Shown here one piece after another: positions 54,090 through 63,678 of a DNA stretch of 64,000 nt. The notes under the pieces are model-generated. The model was given only the letters and a program-made list of their open reading frames with translations, was not told where the DNA came from and ran no database searches. The stretch spans positions 1 to 64,000 of the forward strand of contig UCJU01000036.1 of assembly GCA_900472925.1 (NCBI GenBank). Direction: 5' to 3'. How positions within the stretch are numbered: position 1 is the first letter of the stretch; each line of letters starts with the position of its first letter. The position numbers and the translations under genes are program-made. The DNA is from Hyphomicrobiales bacterium. Lineage in GTDB: Bacteria > Pseudomonadota > Alphaproteobacteria > Rhizobiales > Rhizobiaceae.

Positions 54090-55790
54090 TTACTCGCCGC
54101 GGTTCTTCAGAGCCGCGCCAAGGATGTCGCCGAGCGAAGCGCCGCTGTCGGACGAACCGAACTGTGCAACTGCTTCCTTCTCTTCTGCGATTTCCAGAGC
54201 CTTGATCGAAAGCATGACCTTGCGATCCTTCTTGGAGAAGTTGACGACGCGAGCGTCGAGAACCTGGCCAACCGAGAAACGCTCTGGGCGCTGATCGTCA
54301 CGATCGCGGGCCAGGTCGTTGCGGCGGATGAAGGATGTGAGGTCTTCGTGGGCAACGAGCTTCACTTCGATGCCGCCTTCGTTCACGCCGATAACTTCAG
54401 CGGAAACAACAGCGTTCTTGCGCAGTTCGCCAGTCGTTGCGGCGTCGCCAACAGCGTCCTTGCCAAGCTGCTTGATGCCGAGCGAGATGCGTTCCTTTTC
54501 GACGTCTACGTCAAGAACAACAGCCTTTACGGTATCGCCCTTGTTGTATTCTTCGATGACCTGCTCGCCTGGACGGTTCCAGTCGAGATCGGACAGGTGA
54601 ACCATGCCGTCAACGTCGCCTTCGAGACCAATGAACAGGCCGAATTCGGTCTTGTTCTTGACTTCGCCTTCGACTTCAGTGCCGGCTGGATGGCTGAACG
54701 CAAATGCCTGCCATGGGTTTTCAAGCGTCTGCTTGAGGCCCAGCGAAATACGACGCTTGGAAGGATCGACTTCGAGAACGACAACATCGACGTCCTGTGT
54801 TGTGGACAGGATCTTGCCGGGGTGTACGTTCTTCTTGGTCCAGGACATTTCGGAGATGTGGATCAGGCCTTCGATGCCTGGCTCCAGCTCAACGAATGCA
54901 CCGTAGTCAGTGATGTTCGTGACCGTACCGGAGATCTTCTTGCCGACTGGATACTTGGCAGAGATGCCATCCCAAGGATCAGACTCGAGCTGCTTCATGC
55001 CGAGCGAGATGCGGTGGGTTTCCTGGTTGATACGGATGATCTGAACCTTGACCGACTGGCCAATGTTGAGGATCTCCGAAGGATGGTTGACGCGGCGCCA
55101 AGCCATATCCGTGACGTGCAGCAGGCCATCGATGCCGCCGAGGTCAACGAACGCACCGTAATCGGTGATGTTCTTGACGACACCGTCAACAACCTGGCCT
55201 TCTTCGAGGTTCTGAACGATTTCAGAACGCTGCTCGGCGCGGGACTCTTCGAGAACCGTACGGCGCGATACAACGATGTTGCCGCGACGCTTGTCCATCT
55301 TGAGGATTTCGAACGGCTGCGGGTTGTGCATCAGCGGTGTGACGTCGCGGATCGGACGAATGTCGACCTGCGAACGTGGAAGGAACGCAACAGCGCCATC
55401 CAGATCGACGGTGAAACCACCCTTGACCTGATTGAAGATAACGCCTTCGACGCGTTCGCCAGCTTCGAACTTGGCTTCGAGCTTGACCCAGCTCTCTTCG
55501 CGGCGAGCCTTTTCGCGCGAGAGAACGGCTTCGCCCAGAGCATTTTCAATGCGCTCAACGTAAACTTCAACTTCGTCGCCGACCTTCAGGCCGCCGTCTT
55601 TGGAACGTGCACCAAATTCCTTGAGCGCGATGCGGCCTTCAACCTTGAGGCCAACGTCGACGATCGCAACGTCCTTTTCAATCGCCGTGACGATACCTTT
55701 GGCTACATAGCCTTCAGCAAGGTCGTTGGACGAAAAGGACTCTTCCAGCAAGGCTGCGAAATCGTCGCGCGTGGGGGTAGCTACTGACAT
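54090..55790 (-). CDS. rpsA: 30S ribosomal protein S1
   Basis: 566 residues, the full length of S1, which helps mRNA bind the ribosome. Six S1 repeats are recognisable; for example VDGVVKNITDYGAFVDLGGIDGL and ISGTVTNITDYGAFVELEPGIEGL are the third and fourth. The C-terminus is acidic and Ala/Gly-rich (ALEIAEEKEAVAQFGSSDSG). It ends 23 bases before a terminator and follows cmk by 169 bases, the usual cmk-rpsA order. Confidence 0.97.
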   Translation of the reverse strand: MSVATPTRDDFAALLEESFSSNDLAEGYVAKGIVTAIEKDVAIVDVGLKVEGRIALKEFGARSKDGGLKVGDEVEVYVERIENALGEAVLSREKARREESWVKLEAKFEAGERVEGVIFNQVKGGFTVDLDGAVAFLPRSQVDIRPIRDVTPLMHNPQPFEILKMDKRRGNIVVSRRTVLEESRAEQRSEIVQNLEEGQVVDGVVKNITDYGAFVDLGGIDGLLHVTDMAWRRVNHPSEILNIGQSVKVQIIRINQETHRISLGMKQLESDPWDGISAKYPVGKKISGTVTNITDYGAFVELEPGIEGLIHISEMSWTKKNVHPGKILSTTQDVDVVVLEVDPSKRRISLGLKQTLENPWQAFAFSHPAGTEVEGEVKNKTEFGLFIGLEGDVDGMVHLSDLDWNRPGEQVIEEYNKGDTVKAVVLDVDVEKERISLGIKQLGKDAVGDAATTGELRKNAVVSAEVIGVNEGGIEVKLVAHEDLTSFIRRNDLARDRDDQRPERFSVGQVLDARVVNFSKKDRKVMLSIKALEIAEEKEAVAQFGSSDSGASLGDILGAALKNRGE

Positions 55791-55959
55791 TCAATCTCCT
55801 GAGAGTGTTCACGCAGTGAACACAAAGCGCCGGGGGTTCGCGTTGATGATTCCCAAAATCCATGCCCGCCTCTTACATTATGAGGCTTTCCGGCGCAGGA
55901 CATGCTTTCGGGATATTCCAGTATAAACAGGGACCGAACGTGCCGGTTCCCCGCAAATG

Positions 55960-56592
55960 TCATTTCTTCAAGGCGGCATCGATAATCGACTTCGCTGCTT
56001 GAAACGCCGCCTCTATACCCATTTCCGACGTATCTAGCAAGTGCGCGTCTTCAGCTGGTTTCAAAGGACTATCGCTGCGCCCCATATCGCGCTCGTCACG
56101 CTTTTTTACATCCGCAAAAACCGCGTCGTAATCCGCAGCACCGCCCGTTGCGATAATTTCCTCATAGCGCCGCTTCGCCCGAACCTGTGCCGATGCCGTC
56201 ACATAGAGCTTCACGGGCGCCTTTGGGCAGACCACAGTGCCGATATCTCGGCCATCCATGACCGTTCCAGGCTCTTTGGCTGCGAAGGCTCGTTGCGCCT
56301 CAACGAGCGCGCGGCGAACGGCGGGCATGACGGCTACTCTGGACGCCGCCTCGCCGACCTCGTGTTTCGCCAGCACGTTGCGGTCCAACGAAGACAGATC
56401 GAGCCCCCGTGCGATCTCTGCGGCGACCGCCTCGTTATCCAGCGGCAAGCCCGCATCCAGCAGCGCTTTTGCAGTGGCGCGGTAGGTCAGGCCGGTATCG
56501 AGATGATGAAACCCGTAAACCTCAGCTATCTGACGCGAAAGCGTTCCCTTGCCGGCTGCGGCTGGTCCATCGATAGCGATCGTGAATGTCAT
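55960..56592 (-). CDS. cmk: Cytidylate kinase
   Basis: 210-residue enzyme that phosphorylates CMP and dCMP. The P-loop GPAAAGKGT is at residues 9-17, the CMP-binding segment is [13 protein letters not shown], and the later DGRDIGTVV and RAKRRYEE motifs fit. ATG 56592 gives the usual [10 protein letters not shown] start; the ribosome binding site is weak. In rhizobia aroA commonly lies just upstream of cmk; here the next upstream gene is a divergent TIGR02300 protein. Confidence 0.95.
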   Translation of the reverse strand: MTFTIAIDGPAAAGKGTLSRQIAEVYGFHHLDTGLTYRATAKALLDAGLPLDNEAVAAEIARGLDLSSLDRNVLAKHEVGEAASRVAVMPAVRRALVEAQRAFAAKEPGTVMDGRDIGTVVCPKAPVKLYVTASAQVRAKRRYEEIIATGGAADYDAVFADVKKRDERDMGRSDSPLKPAEDAHLLDTSEMGIEAAFQAAKSIIDAALKK

Positions 56593-56822
56593 GACAGCTC
56601 TATTCTGCTCCGGATTTGGCGAGATTGCCTGGCACACGGTTATTATAAGTCTCGAGATCGTTCATCAAGAGACGTTCGGCGGATGCGTCTGTGCACGACT
56701 TGTAAAGTTTATCTTTGACAGGAAAGACATCAGCGATTAATGGGACCGGCTAGAATTTTACCGTCTACTGCCGGAAATACGGCGTAAACACCGAACTCAT
56801 CTCACAATTCGAGGCTTAGACA

Positions 56823-57209
56823 GTGGCAAAAGTGGACCTTGGAACCAAGCGTACAGATCCCGATACCGGCAAGAAGTTTTACGACCTGAACCGCGACCCT
56901 ATCGTTTCTCCATATTCGGGCAAATCCTGGCCGCTTTCCTTCTTCGAGGAAACGACTGCAGCCAAGAAGATGGAAGAGCAGGCTGAAGAGGAAGAAGTCG
57001 CCGAAGTCGATACCGAAAATACGGAAGTCGAACTGGTGCCTTTGGAAGATGCCGATGCAGACGCCAATGGTGACGACATTCCAGACATCGAAGGCGACGA
57101 CGATGTCGAGCTCGACGATGACGACGACACGTTCCTGGAAGCCGACGAAGACGAAGACGACGATGACGTTTCCGGCATCATCGGCGTAAGCGACGACGAC
57201 GAAACCTGA
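56823..57209 (+). CDS. TIGR02300 family protein
   Basis: 128-residue alphaproteobacterial protein of unknown function. The conserved N-terminus (about 1-45) includes LGTKRTDPDTGKKFYDLNRD and PIVSPYSGKSWPLSFFEE. The rest is a highly acidic Asp/Glu tail without structure. Other members keep CxxC-like cysteines (TCPDTGKKF); this one has no cysteine. The start is GTG 56823. tRNA-Ala follows downstream, as in other rhizobia. Confidence 0.92.
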   Translation: MAKVDLGTKRTDPDTGKKFYDLNRDPIVSPYSGKSWPLSFFEETTAAKKMEEQAEEEEVAEVDTENTEVELVPLEDADADANGDDIPDIEGDDDVELDDDDDTFLEADEDEDDDDVSGIIGVSDDDET

Positions 57210-57225
57210 TTTCCACAGAATTCAT

Positions 57226-57260
57226 CGCCCGGCGTCAAAAAAATGTCGCCGGGCGAACTT
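57226..57260 (+). terminator. Terminator after TIGR02300 gene
   Basis: A 9-base perfect stem, CGCCCGGCG (57226-57234) with CGCCGGGCG (57247-57255), is followed by AACTTTTC. It lies 16 bases after the stop codon. Confidence 0.65.
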
Positions 57261-57360
57261 TTCGGCTTGCCATCTTCCAGAAGCACAAGTATCAAGCCGC
57301 CACCGACGCAGACAATCGCTTCGGTTCCCGGAACCGGATCAAGAACACCGGAACCCTTAT

Positions 57361-57436
<76 letters not shown>

Positions 57437-57824
57437 AACCCCTAAGAAGTAAAATTCCGCTTTAAAAACAACCGTGTTTCGTGCTGGCGTTTGCTGTCTC
57501 TTACACGAGTCCGCAGCACCGCTCGAGCCCTGCTTCTTGCTTTACGTAGCGATCCAGAAGCCCGTATGTGGTTTCAAGGAGTTCGAGCCGCAGCGGGTTT
57601 CCCAGAGACTATTTCGTGTACATGACACCGCTACGTCTGGTTCGAGACCTGCTTCTGCCTTGAAGCGGACAGCAATGGTAGAGATCTGAGGATTTGTCAG
57701 ATCGCCGCGCCTGAGACTGTAATCCTGTGTCCATCATCTGTTCATAAAGCAGCCACGTCGGCTTCAGACTGGACATCCATATTCCTGTGGTCGCTCACAA
57801 CGAGCAATCAAACAGGAGACACAT
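57437..57824. other. Intergenic region after tRNA-Ala
   Basis: 388 bases without a supported gene; the open frame at 57474-57689 lacks a ribosome binding site and any family resemblance. A loose repeat is present: CTCGAGCCCTGCTTCTTGC (57516-57534) resembles TTCGAGACCTGCTTCTGCC (57641-57659). tRNA 3' ends are frequent integration sites, but I see no integrase gene or a copy of the tRNA end nearby. Confidence 0.4.
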
Positions 57825-58388
57825 ATGCGTTGGATAGCCAAGGCGATCGCCGTAACAGGAACTGCTCTGCTGATGACCGCCGGTGTCACAAACGCCGTCG
57901 AAATTCACAATGGAGCCATCAGCGAGGCTGAGGTCCTTCAAACACAAAAAGCCTGGGGCGAGGCTCTTGTCGCCATTTCCCGTGAATACGAAGAAAAGGG
58001 TGCAAAGCCCGCCCATGACATGGCGGCAAAGGTGATCGATGCGGCCTATGGCTATCAATTGGGTCCGGTTCTTTTCAAACCGACGTTGACGCAGGAACCA
58101 CAGACATTCCGTACCGATCGTGAGGGCGCCCTTTCTTACTTCGTGGGCCAAAACCCGAAATATCCTGCCGATACGGGCTTTGCCTTGAAGGGGTGGCGTG
58201 AAGTCGACGTCAAGAATGCTGCGATTCTTCTGGATGGCGAATACGCGACAACCCTTGGCAAGGTGTCCTTCACCGACAAAGACGGAAAAGTGACGACCGT
58301 CGACAAGTCCTGGACATTCAAGAAAGATGATCAGGGAACGATCCGTATCGTTCAGCACCATTCCTCACTGCCTTACGCCCCCAAATAA
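57825..58388 (+). CDS. Exported hypothetical protein (SnoaL/NTF2-like)
   Basis: 187 residues. The signal peptide runs to about residue 24 (TNA before VEIHNGAI). The mature part resembles periplasmic SnoaL-like proteins, with an N-terminal helix (ISEAEVLQTQKAWGEALVAIS) and a beta-sheet ending in KSWTFKKDDQGTIRIVQHHSSLP. Such proteins usually bind small ligands. AGGAGA lies 6 bases before the ATG. It is convergent with the two-component operon (22 bases). Function unknown. Confidence 0.85.
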   Translation: MRWIAKAIAVTGTALLMTAGVTNAVEIHNGAISEAEVLQTQKAWGEALVAISREYEEKGAKPAHDMAAKVIDAAYGYQLGPVLFKPTLTQEPQTFRTDREGALSYFVGQNPKYPADTGFALKGWREVDVKNAAILLDGEYATTLGKVSFTDKDGKVTTVDKSWTFKKDDQGTIRIVQHHSSLPYAPK

Positions 58389-58410
58389 TGGGGTCTGAAG
58401 CAGGCAGCGC

Positions 58411-59121
58411 CTACCGATCTGTTTCAAGACGGTAGCCGATACCTCGAACAGTTGTGATGCAGGATCGACCCTCCGACGAGCGGTCGATCTTTGCTCGCAA
58501 CCGGCGTACATAGACATCCACGACATTGGTCAGCGGATCTTCGCCAGCGCCCCAGATATTTGCCAAAATCCGCTCCCGGCTGAGCACGCGTCCCGGCGCC
58601 GACATAAAGAGCTCAAGAAGTGCGAGCTCCTTGGCGGTCAACGAAATTTCGTCGCCTTCGACAGTCACCCGCATGGATTCCCGGTCCAGTTCCAGCACGC
58701 CGATACTCAGCGTCTTTGGCCCCAGGGGGCGCAGATCAACCGGTCGGCGCATCAACGCCTCGATCCGCGCCAGCAGTTCTTCGAAGGAAAACGGCTTGAC
58801 CAGATAGTCGTCAGCGCCCATTCGCAGGCCAGAGATACGATCATTCACCGAACCCAAGGCTGTCAGCATCAGGATCGGCGCGGATATTCCACTGGCGCGA
58901 AGCGTCTGACAGACATCGGAACCATTTATAATGGGCAACATGACATCGAGAAGAATGGCACCGCTTGCGCCCGTCGAGCGCCATTCCTGCCATAGCTCAT
59001 GGGCTCGCTCGATACCGGTCGGACCATCGCGTGCAACGGTGACACCGTAGCCTTCCGCACGCAGTCCACGCTCCAGAAAGTCGGCTACCCGTGGATCGTC
59101 TTCTATGATCAGTATGTTCAC
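58411..59121 (-). CDS. OmpR-family response regulator
   Basis: 236-residue DNA-binding regulator. The receiver domain has E7-D8-D9 and the phospho-acceptor D59 in ILLDVMLPI, with the conserved Lys in YLVKPFSFEEL. The C-terminal winged helix is at about 140-235 (ISLTAKELALLELF, SRERILANIWG, VDVYVRRLRAKID, TVRGIGYRLE). Its start overlaps the end of neither partner; it is the downstream gene, as the kinase lies upstream on the same strand and the receiver stop is 22 bases from the convergent gene. Confidence 0.93.
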   Translation of the reverse strand: MNILIIEDDPRVADFLERGLRAEGYGVTVARDGPTGIERAHELWQEWRSTGASGAILLDVMLPIINGSDVCQTLRASGISAPILMLTALGSVNDRISGLRMGADDYLVKPFSFEELLARIEALMRRPVDLRPLGPKTLSIGVLELDRESMRVTVEGDEISLTAKELALLELFMSAPGRVLSRERILANIWGAGEDPLTNVVDVYVRRLRAKIDRSSEGRSCITTVRGIGYRLETDR

Positions 59122-60746
59122 GTCATTGACTCCGAAACGGGTTCGATAACGGTGCCATTTCCAAGCAGTGGCAACCTAAGCATGGCTGTCGTTCCCTCGT
59201 CACCATCGCTGGAAAGCGTAATCGTACCGCCGTGCGCAGATACCAGATGTTTGGCAATGGACAACCCCAGACCCGTGCCTTCCGGTCGATGAAGCCTTGC
59301 ATTGTTGCCACGAAAATTACGGTCGAAAACATAGTCGATGGCGTCAGGCTCGATGCCTATGCCGTTGTCCGAAACGATCAATTTCCAAGCGTCTTCGTCA
59401 ACTCTCGAGGTCACCTCGACACGCCCATCATAAGGCGAATAGCGGATGGCGTTATCGAGCAGAATCGTGATGACCTGCCGCAAGCGAAACGCATCGCCAG
59501 CCACGATCGTTTCCGCATCCTCGATATCCGTTGCAATCTTCACGCTGCGCTGATTGGCCAAGGCGGTGGCGCTCAACAGTGCCTCTTCAAGCGGACCTGC
59601 AATATCGATCGGCTCCCTGTTCAACGCCAATGTCTCGTCTTCGCCCCGCGACATCATCAGGAGATCATCGATCAGGCTTCCCATCTGGCTTGCCGCCTGG
59701 CCGATGCGGGCAAGCGATCCGCGATAATCCTCAGCCGCCTTTTGCCCCCGCAGGGCGATTTCCGCCTCACCGCGGATTGCCGTCGTCGGCGTGCGCAATT
59801 CATGGCTGATATCCGCCAGCAGACTGCGCCTGCGCCCTTCCGACGCGCGCAGTCGTGACAGGGCATCTTCAAGCGCGGACGTGCGCTCTCTGACCTGCTG
59901 CTCGAGAACGATGCGATGGCTCGCTTCCTCATTGCGCCTCAGCAAAAGCTCGGACGCCATGCTGTTGATGCTGGCCGCAAACCGGCCGAATTCGTCGGTG
60001 GTCGTCACAGGGATGCGGTGTTCGAGCTGACCTGCCTCATAAGCTTTCGCCCCTTCCGACATCTGCTGGAGCGGCCGGCGGATGGCGTTGGCGATGGCAT
60101 AGGCCAATCCCATGCCGATGACGGCGATGATGAACGTCATGAAGGCAAGAACGTGATTGAGCTGCAAGAGCGCCGCATCCGCATTCGCCCGCGTGATCAC
60201 GAGTTGCGACCGCTCCTTGGATATGGTGTCGTTGAGAACTTCGCGAAGATCGCGTCCGGCGCCCTGATCGAAAATCTTCTCGATAGAGGCCCAGGCCGTT
60301 CGCGCATCATCTGCTCCCGCGTGCGATCTGATGTCTTCGATGGCCGGTTTCAATGCGATGACGCTGCCCGAGATCAGTTGCAGGGCTTCATCGCGCGCGT
60401 CGTCATCATCTGCAGGTGCACCGGCCAGATGATCCATCGCCCGCGTTTTCTCGCTGATACGCTGAAGACGCTCTATAGTGGTGGCCATGTGGGCGCGAAG
60501 CATCTCACCATCACCGGGCGCATGGTCTGCGCCAATCAGCGCACGCAAGGACCATGCGCGCAGCCGCTGCTTGGTCGCCGACAACTCCAGCAAACCGGAA
60601 AGAATATCGCCTGCATAGCGCCCGCGAATGACCTGCTGCTCCGCCTCTATGGCGATGTGCCTGTTGAGAAGACCCTGGGACACGATAAGGACAGCCAGAA
60701 CAGCGAACGCCGCGATCAGCCGTATCGTAAAGTCAAACCCCTTCAT
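59118..60746 (-). CDS. Membrane sensor histidine kinase
   Basis: 542 residues. Transmembrane helices at about 5-27 and 197-220 enclose a periplasmic sensor loop. A HAMP domain (RRPLQQMSEGAKAYEAGQLEHRI) follows, then a coiled coil, the H-box DISHELRTPTTAIRGE (His near residue 315), and the ATPase with N-box DNAIRYS, G1 DNGIGIEPDAIDYVF and G2 GTGLGLSIAKHL. It works with the OmpR-type regulator, whose start overlaps this stop by 4 bases. The sensed signal is unknown. GAGGGAGAG precedes the start. Confidence 0.93.
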   Translation of the reverse strand: MKGFDFTIRLIAAFAVLAVLIVSQGLLNRHIAIEAEQQVIRGRYAGDILSGLLELSATKQRLRAWSLRALIGADHAPGDGEMLRAHMATTIERLQRISEKTRAMDHLAGAPADDDDARDEALQLISGSVIALKPAIEDIRSHAGADDARTAWASIEKIFDQGAGRDLREVLNDTISKERSQLVITRANADAALLQLNHVLAFMTFIIAVIGMGLAYAIANAIRRPLQQMSEGAKAYEAGQLEHRIPVTTTDEFGRFAASINSMASELLLRRNEEASHRIVLEQQVRERTSALEDALSRLRASEGRRRSLLADISHELRTPTTAIRGEAEIALRGQKAAEDYRGSLARIGQAASQMGSLIDDLLMMSRGEDETLALNREPIDIAGPLEEALLSATALANQRSVKIATDIEDAETIVAGDAFRLRQVITILLDNAIRYSPYDGRVEVTSRVDEDAWKLIVSDNGIGIEPDAIDYVFDRNFRGNNARLHRPEGTGLGLSIAKHLVSAHGGTITLSSDGDEGTTAMLRLPLLGNGTVIEPVSESMT

Positions 60747-60859
60747 GCATACTCTCCCTCAGGCAATCGCGGCCCGCCCGTATCTCACCTTATCGAAGAG
60801 CAATCCGCGCTGAGTTTAAAAACCACGTAAAATGGACTTTGCGGTTTTTATCTGGCTGA

Positions 60860-62098
60860 TCAAGCCTCGCGGCCTGAGGTGTCGAACAGTCCCCGTGGCA
60901 TGGTGTTCATGCAATCCACTCCGGTCGGTGTCACCAGAAACTGGTCCTCTATCATGAGAGCCCCGAAATTCTCTCCGTAGAAGGGCGCCTCGAGCGCGAC
61001 AACCATATCGACTTCGATGATCTCAGGATTGTCGGCAGAAAAGAACGGCCACTCCTCGATACCGACGCTTCCGCCGACCGAATGGCCAAAATGACCGCGA
61101 TAATATTCGCCAAAACCGTCGCGGCGCATAGACATGAGCATCGTCTGATGAACCGCGCCGAAGCTATTGCCCGGTTTAATGTCTTCCAGACCTGCCGCGA
61201 ATGCAGCTTCCAGAGCCTTGAAGATGTCCTGAGCGAGCGGTGCGACCTGGCCATAGGAGAAGGTCCGCGCGCCGTCAGAGGAGTAGCCATCGACCAATGT
61301 CCCGACATCGGCCTTGATCAAAGCTCCAGGCCTGACGATGGCAGACATATCCGACAGGTCCGGGCCGACCGAGATGAAATCCCAATGCCCGCTCAAGGCA
61401 AAACCGTGCGTTCTCGCTGTGTCATGCGTACCTGCCTTCCAAGCAGCGGACAGATCGGCTACCGAAGCACCCGGTTTTATGATCTCCATCATGCGCGTGA
61501 GGCCTCCCTCGGCTGCACTGGCGGCGCGGCGTAATCTGTCGATCTCAGGTCGTGTCTTGATGGCGCGCAGGCGACGCAGAACGTCCGATCCATCCACCCA
61601 TTTTATGTTCGGAAGGGCACGCTTTAACGCTTCAAAGTCTGCTGCAGGCACAAATTCGAGATCGACCCCGATCCTGCCGTTTACAAGATTACGCTCTTTC
61701 AAGAGATCGAAAAGCAGATTGAAACTGGCAACTCGGTCAAACGTCTCTGGCCTCGGTCCCGCCAGACCGCTGCGCTTGTAGAGCGGGTCAATGTCGGCGA
61801 CTGTTTCGGCACCGGTCATATCCACCCGATCAATCCAGATACGGTGGCTGCGAAGATCAACGGACGGTGCTTTTTCGACAATCAGACCTGCGGCATGGTC
61901 GCTAGCGACAGCTCCTAGAGAAACCGAGGGATCGGCGGGGACGAGCGCGATCGCGGCCCCTGCCCTGCCCCACATCGTTGCGACACCGGCTGGTGCACCG
62001 ACCGCATATCGGAAGGCCTCGGGTTGAAACAGGACGAGGGCATCGAGCCCGGCTGCCTGCATCAGCTTTTCTGCACGCTGTCTATCGATATCGCCCAT
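60860..62098 (-). CDS. M24 family metallopeptidase (Xaa-Pro dipeptidase-like)
   Basis: 412 residues, creatinase/prolidase fold. The N-terminal domain covers about 1-160. The pita-bread catalytic domain has all five metal ligands: Asp in KADVGTLVDGY, Asp in SSDGARTF, His in RGHFGHSVG, Glu in ALEAPFY and Glu in IEDQFLVT. No signal peptide, so cytoplasmic. Substrate unknown; relatives cleave X-Pro dipeptides or creatine. It is divergent from the flavin monooxygenase gene (157 bases). Confidence 0.9.
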   Translation of the reverse strand: MGDIDRQRAEKLMQAAGLDALVLFQPEAFRYAVGAPAGVATMWGRAGAAIALVPADPSVSLGAVASDHAAGLIVEKAPSVDLRSHRIWIDRVDMTGAETVADIDPLYKRSGLAGPRPETFDRVASFNLLFDLLKERNLVNGRIGVDLEFVPAADFEALKRALPNIKWVDGSDVLRRLRAIKTRPEIDRLRRAASAAEGGLTRMMEIIKPGASVADLSAAWKAGTHDTARTHGFALSGHWDFISVGPDLSDMSAIVRPGALIKADVGTLVDGYSSDGARTFSYGQVAPLAQDIFKALEAAFAAGLEDIKPGNSFGAVHQTMLMSMRRDGFGEYYRGHFGHSVGGSVGIEEWPFFSADNPEIIEVDMVVALEAPFYGENFGALMIEDQFLVTPTGVDCMNTMPRGLFDTSGREA

Positions 62099-62255
62099 GG
62101 CTGTCTCCTTGCACGTCTCCGCCCATGACTTAGCGGAGCTTTTGGCGAAGCACTAGCATTCGGAAAGAACTTCCTCAGACGCAGCCATCATCCAAATAAT
62201 ATGGCTGGCCTGATCCACGCAACCGACTACTATGACAGGTTTGAGATCATCGAAT

Positions 62256-63641
62256 ATGGCGGTTGATGCAATGCCCAAAAAGGAAATTCGCCTGAACGCT
62301 TTCAGCATGAATTGCGTCGGCCACATCAACCACGGTCTCTGGACCCATCCGCGAGACCGATCCGCCGACTACAAGACAATCGGTTACTGGACGAACCTTG
62401 CGCAAACGCTCGAGCGCGGTCTGTTCGATTCCATTTTTCTGGCCGATATCCTCGGCGTCTACGACGTCTATGGTGGCTCCGTCGATGTGCCGCTTCGGGA
62501 ATCGGTGCAACTTCCGGTCAATGATCCTATGATGCTGGTCTCGGCCATGGCGGCAACGACGAGGCATCTGGGTTTCGGCATCACGGTCAATGCCAATGCC
62601 GAGCCGCCTTATCTTTTCGCCCGCCGCATGTCGACACTCGACCACCTCACCAGTGGACGCGTGGGCTGGAATATCGTGACCGGCTATCTCGACAGCGCCT
62701 CCCGTGCCATTGGCCAGAGCGCGATGAGCGGACACGACGACCGTTATGAACAGGCGGACGAAGCGCTGGAACTGCTCTACAAGCTTTGGGAGGGCAGCTG
62801 GGCCGACGATGCCGTGCGTGCCGACAAGAACGCACGCATCTATGCCGATCCCGCCCGCGTCCGGGCCATCGATCATCAGGGCACATTCTATCAGTCTCAG
62901 GGTTATCACCTCAGTGAACCGTCTCCGCAGCGCACGCCGGTGCTGTTCCAGGCGGGAAGTTCCGAACGGGGCAGAGCGTTTGCAGCGCGGCATGCGGAAT
63001 GTATTTTCATTTCCGCGACGGATCGCACTGCGGCGCAAAGAACATCGCGCCTGTTGCGTGCTGAGGCCGTGAAGGCAGGACGCCATCCCGACGACATCAA
63101 GATTTTCGTCGGCATCAACGTTATTCCGGGCGTGACGGATACGGAAGCGCGAGAAAAACATGCCGTTTATTGCCGTTATGCCAGCCCCGAAGCAGGCCTT
63201 GCGCATTTTTCAGCAGGGTCCGGCATTGATCTTGAAAGTCTCGGTTTGGACGATCCAATCATCAAGGACAGCGGCAAGGGCAATGCCATCCAATCCGGCG
63301 TCCAGACCGCGCGTGAGCGTGGCTGGACGAAGCGTCATCTGCTCGAAAGCTTGGCTCTTGGTGGCCGCTACCCGACATTTGTCGGCACGGCATCCACAAT
63401 CGCGGATGAGCTGGAGGCATGGATCGATGAGGGCGAGATTGACGGGTTCAACCTTACCCGGACGGTCGTGCCGGAATGCTACGAGGATTTTGTCGACCTC
63501 GTCATTCCCGAACTACAGTCACGTGGCCGCTACAAGACCTCCTATCAGGAGGGAACCCTGCGCAGCCGCCTGTTTGGCAGGGGTGATCGACTGACAGCGC
63601 CGCATGTGGCGGCGCAGTGGCGCTTTCCATCCGACGTTTGA
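62256..63641 (+). CDS. LLM-class flavin-dependent monooxygenase (NtaA/SnaA/DszA type)
   Basis: 461 residues from ATG 62256 (62232 and 62271 are alternatives; ribosome binding sites are weak). The bacterial-luciferase-like barrel is evident from IRLNAFSMNCVGHINHGLW, FDSIFLADILGVYDVY, SGRVGWNIVTGYLDSA and PVLFQAGSSERGRAFAARHAE, which match nitrilotriacetate monooxygenase component A and DszA. It uses reduced FMN from a separate reductase to oxidise chelators or organosulfur compounds. The next gene, an SfnB/DszC-type dehydrogenase, is convergent and supports a sulfur-scavenging role (inference). Confidence 0.9.
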   Translation: MAVDAMPKKEIRLNAFSMNCVGHINHGLWTHPRDRSADYKTIGYWTNLAQTLERGLFDSIFLADILGVYDVYGGSVDVPLRESVQLPVNDPMMLVSAMAATTRHLGFGITVNANAEPPYLFARRMSTLDHLTSGRVGWNIVTGYLDSASRAIGQSAMSGHDDRYEQADEALELLYKLWEGSWADDAVRADKNARIYADPARVRAIDHQGTFYQSQGYHLSEPSPQRTPVLFQAGSSERGRAFAARHAECIFISATDRTAAQRTSRLLRAEAVKAGRHPDDIKIFVGINVIPGVTDTEAREKHAVYCRYASPEAGLAHFSAGSGIDLESLGLDDPIIKDSGKGNAIQSGVQTARERGWTKRHLLESLALGGRYPTFVGTASTIADELEAWIDEGEIDGFNLTRTVVPECYEDFVDLVIPELQSRGRYKTSYQEGTLRSRLFGRGDRLTAPHVAAQWRFPSDV

Positions 63642-63678
63642 AGGCATGCCGGGAAGCAAGCCGGGTATGTTTCGGAGT

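Noticed and set aside
54348..55787. 479-residue plus-strand open frame
   Set aside because: It lies wholly antisense to rpsA, whose six S1 repeats are certain; the frame is a codon-bias shadow with no ribosome binding site or family.
56600..56750. Minus-strand frame ending in LAKSGAE before cmk
   Set aside because: It looks protein-like over about 45 codons but has no good start codon or ribosome binding site and no recognisable match; probably the cmk leader.
57516..57659. Attachment-site-like repeat downstream of tRNA-Ala
   Set aside because: The two TCGAGNCCTGCTTCT copies are imperfect and do not match the tRNA 3' end; no integrase is present.
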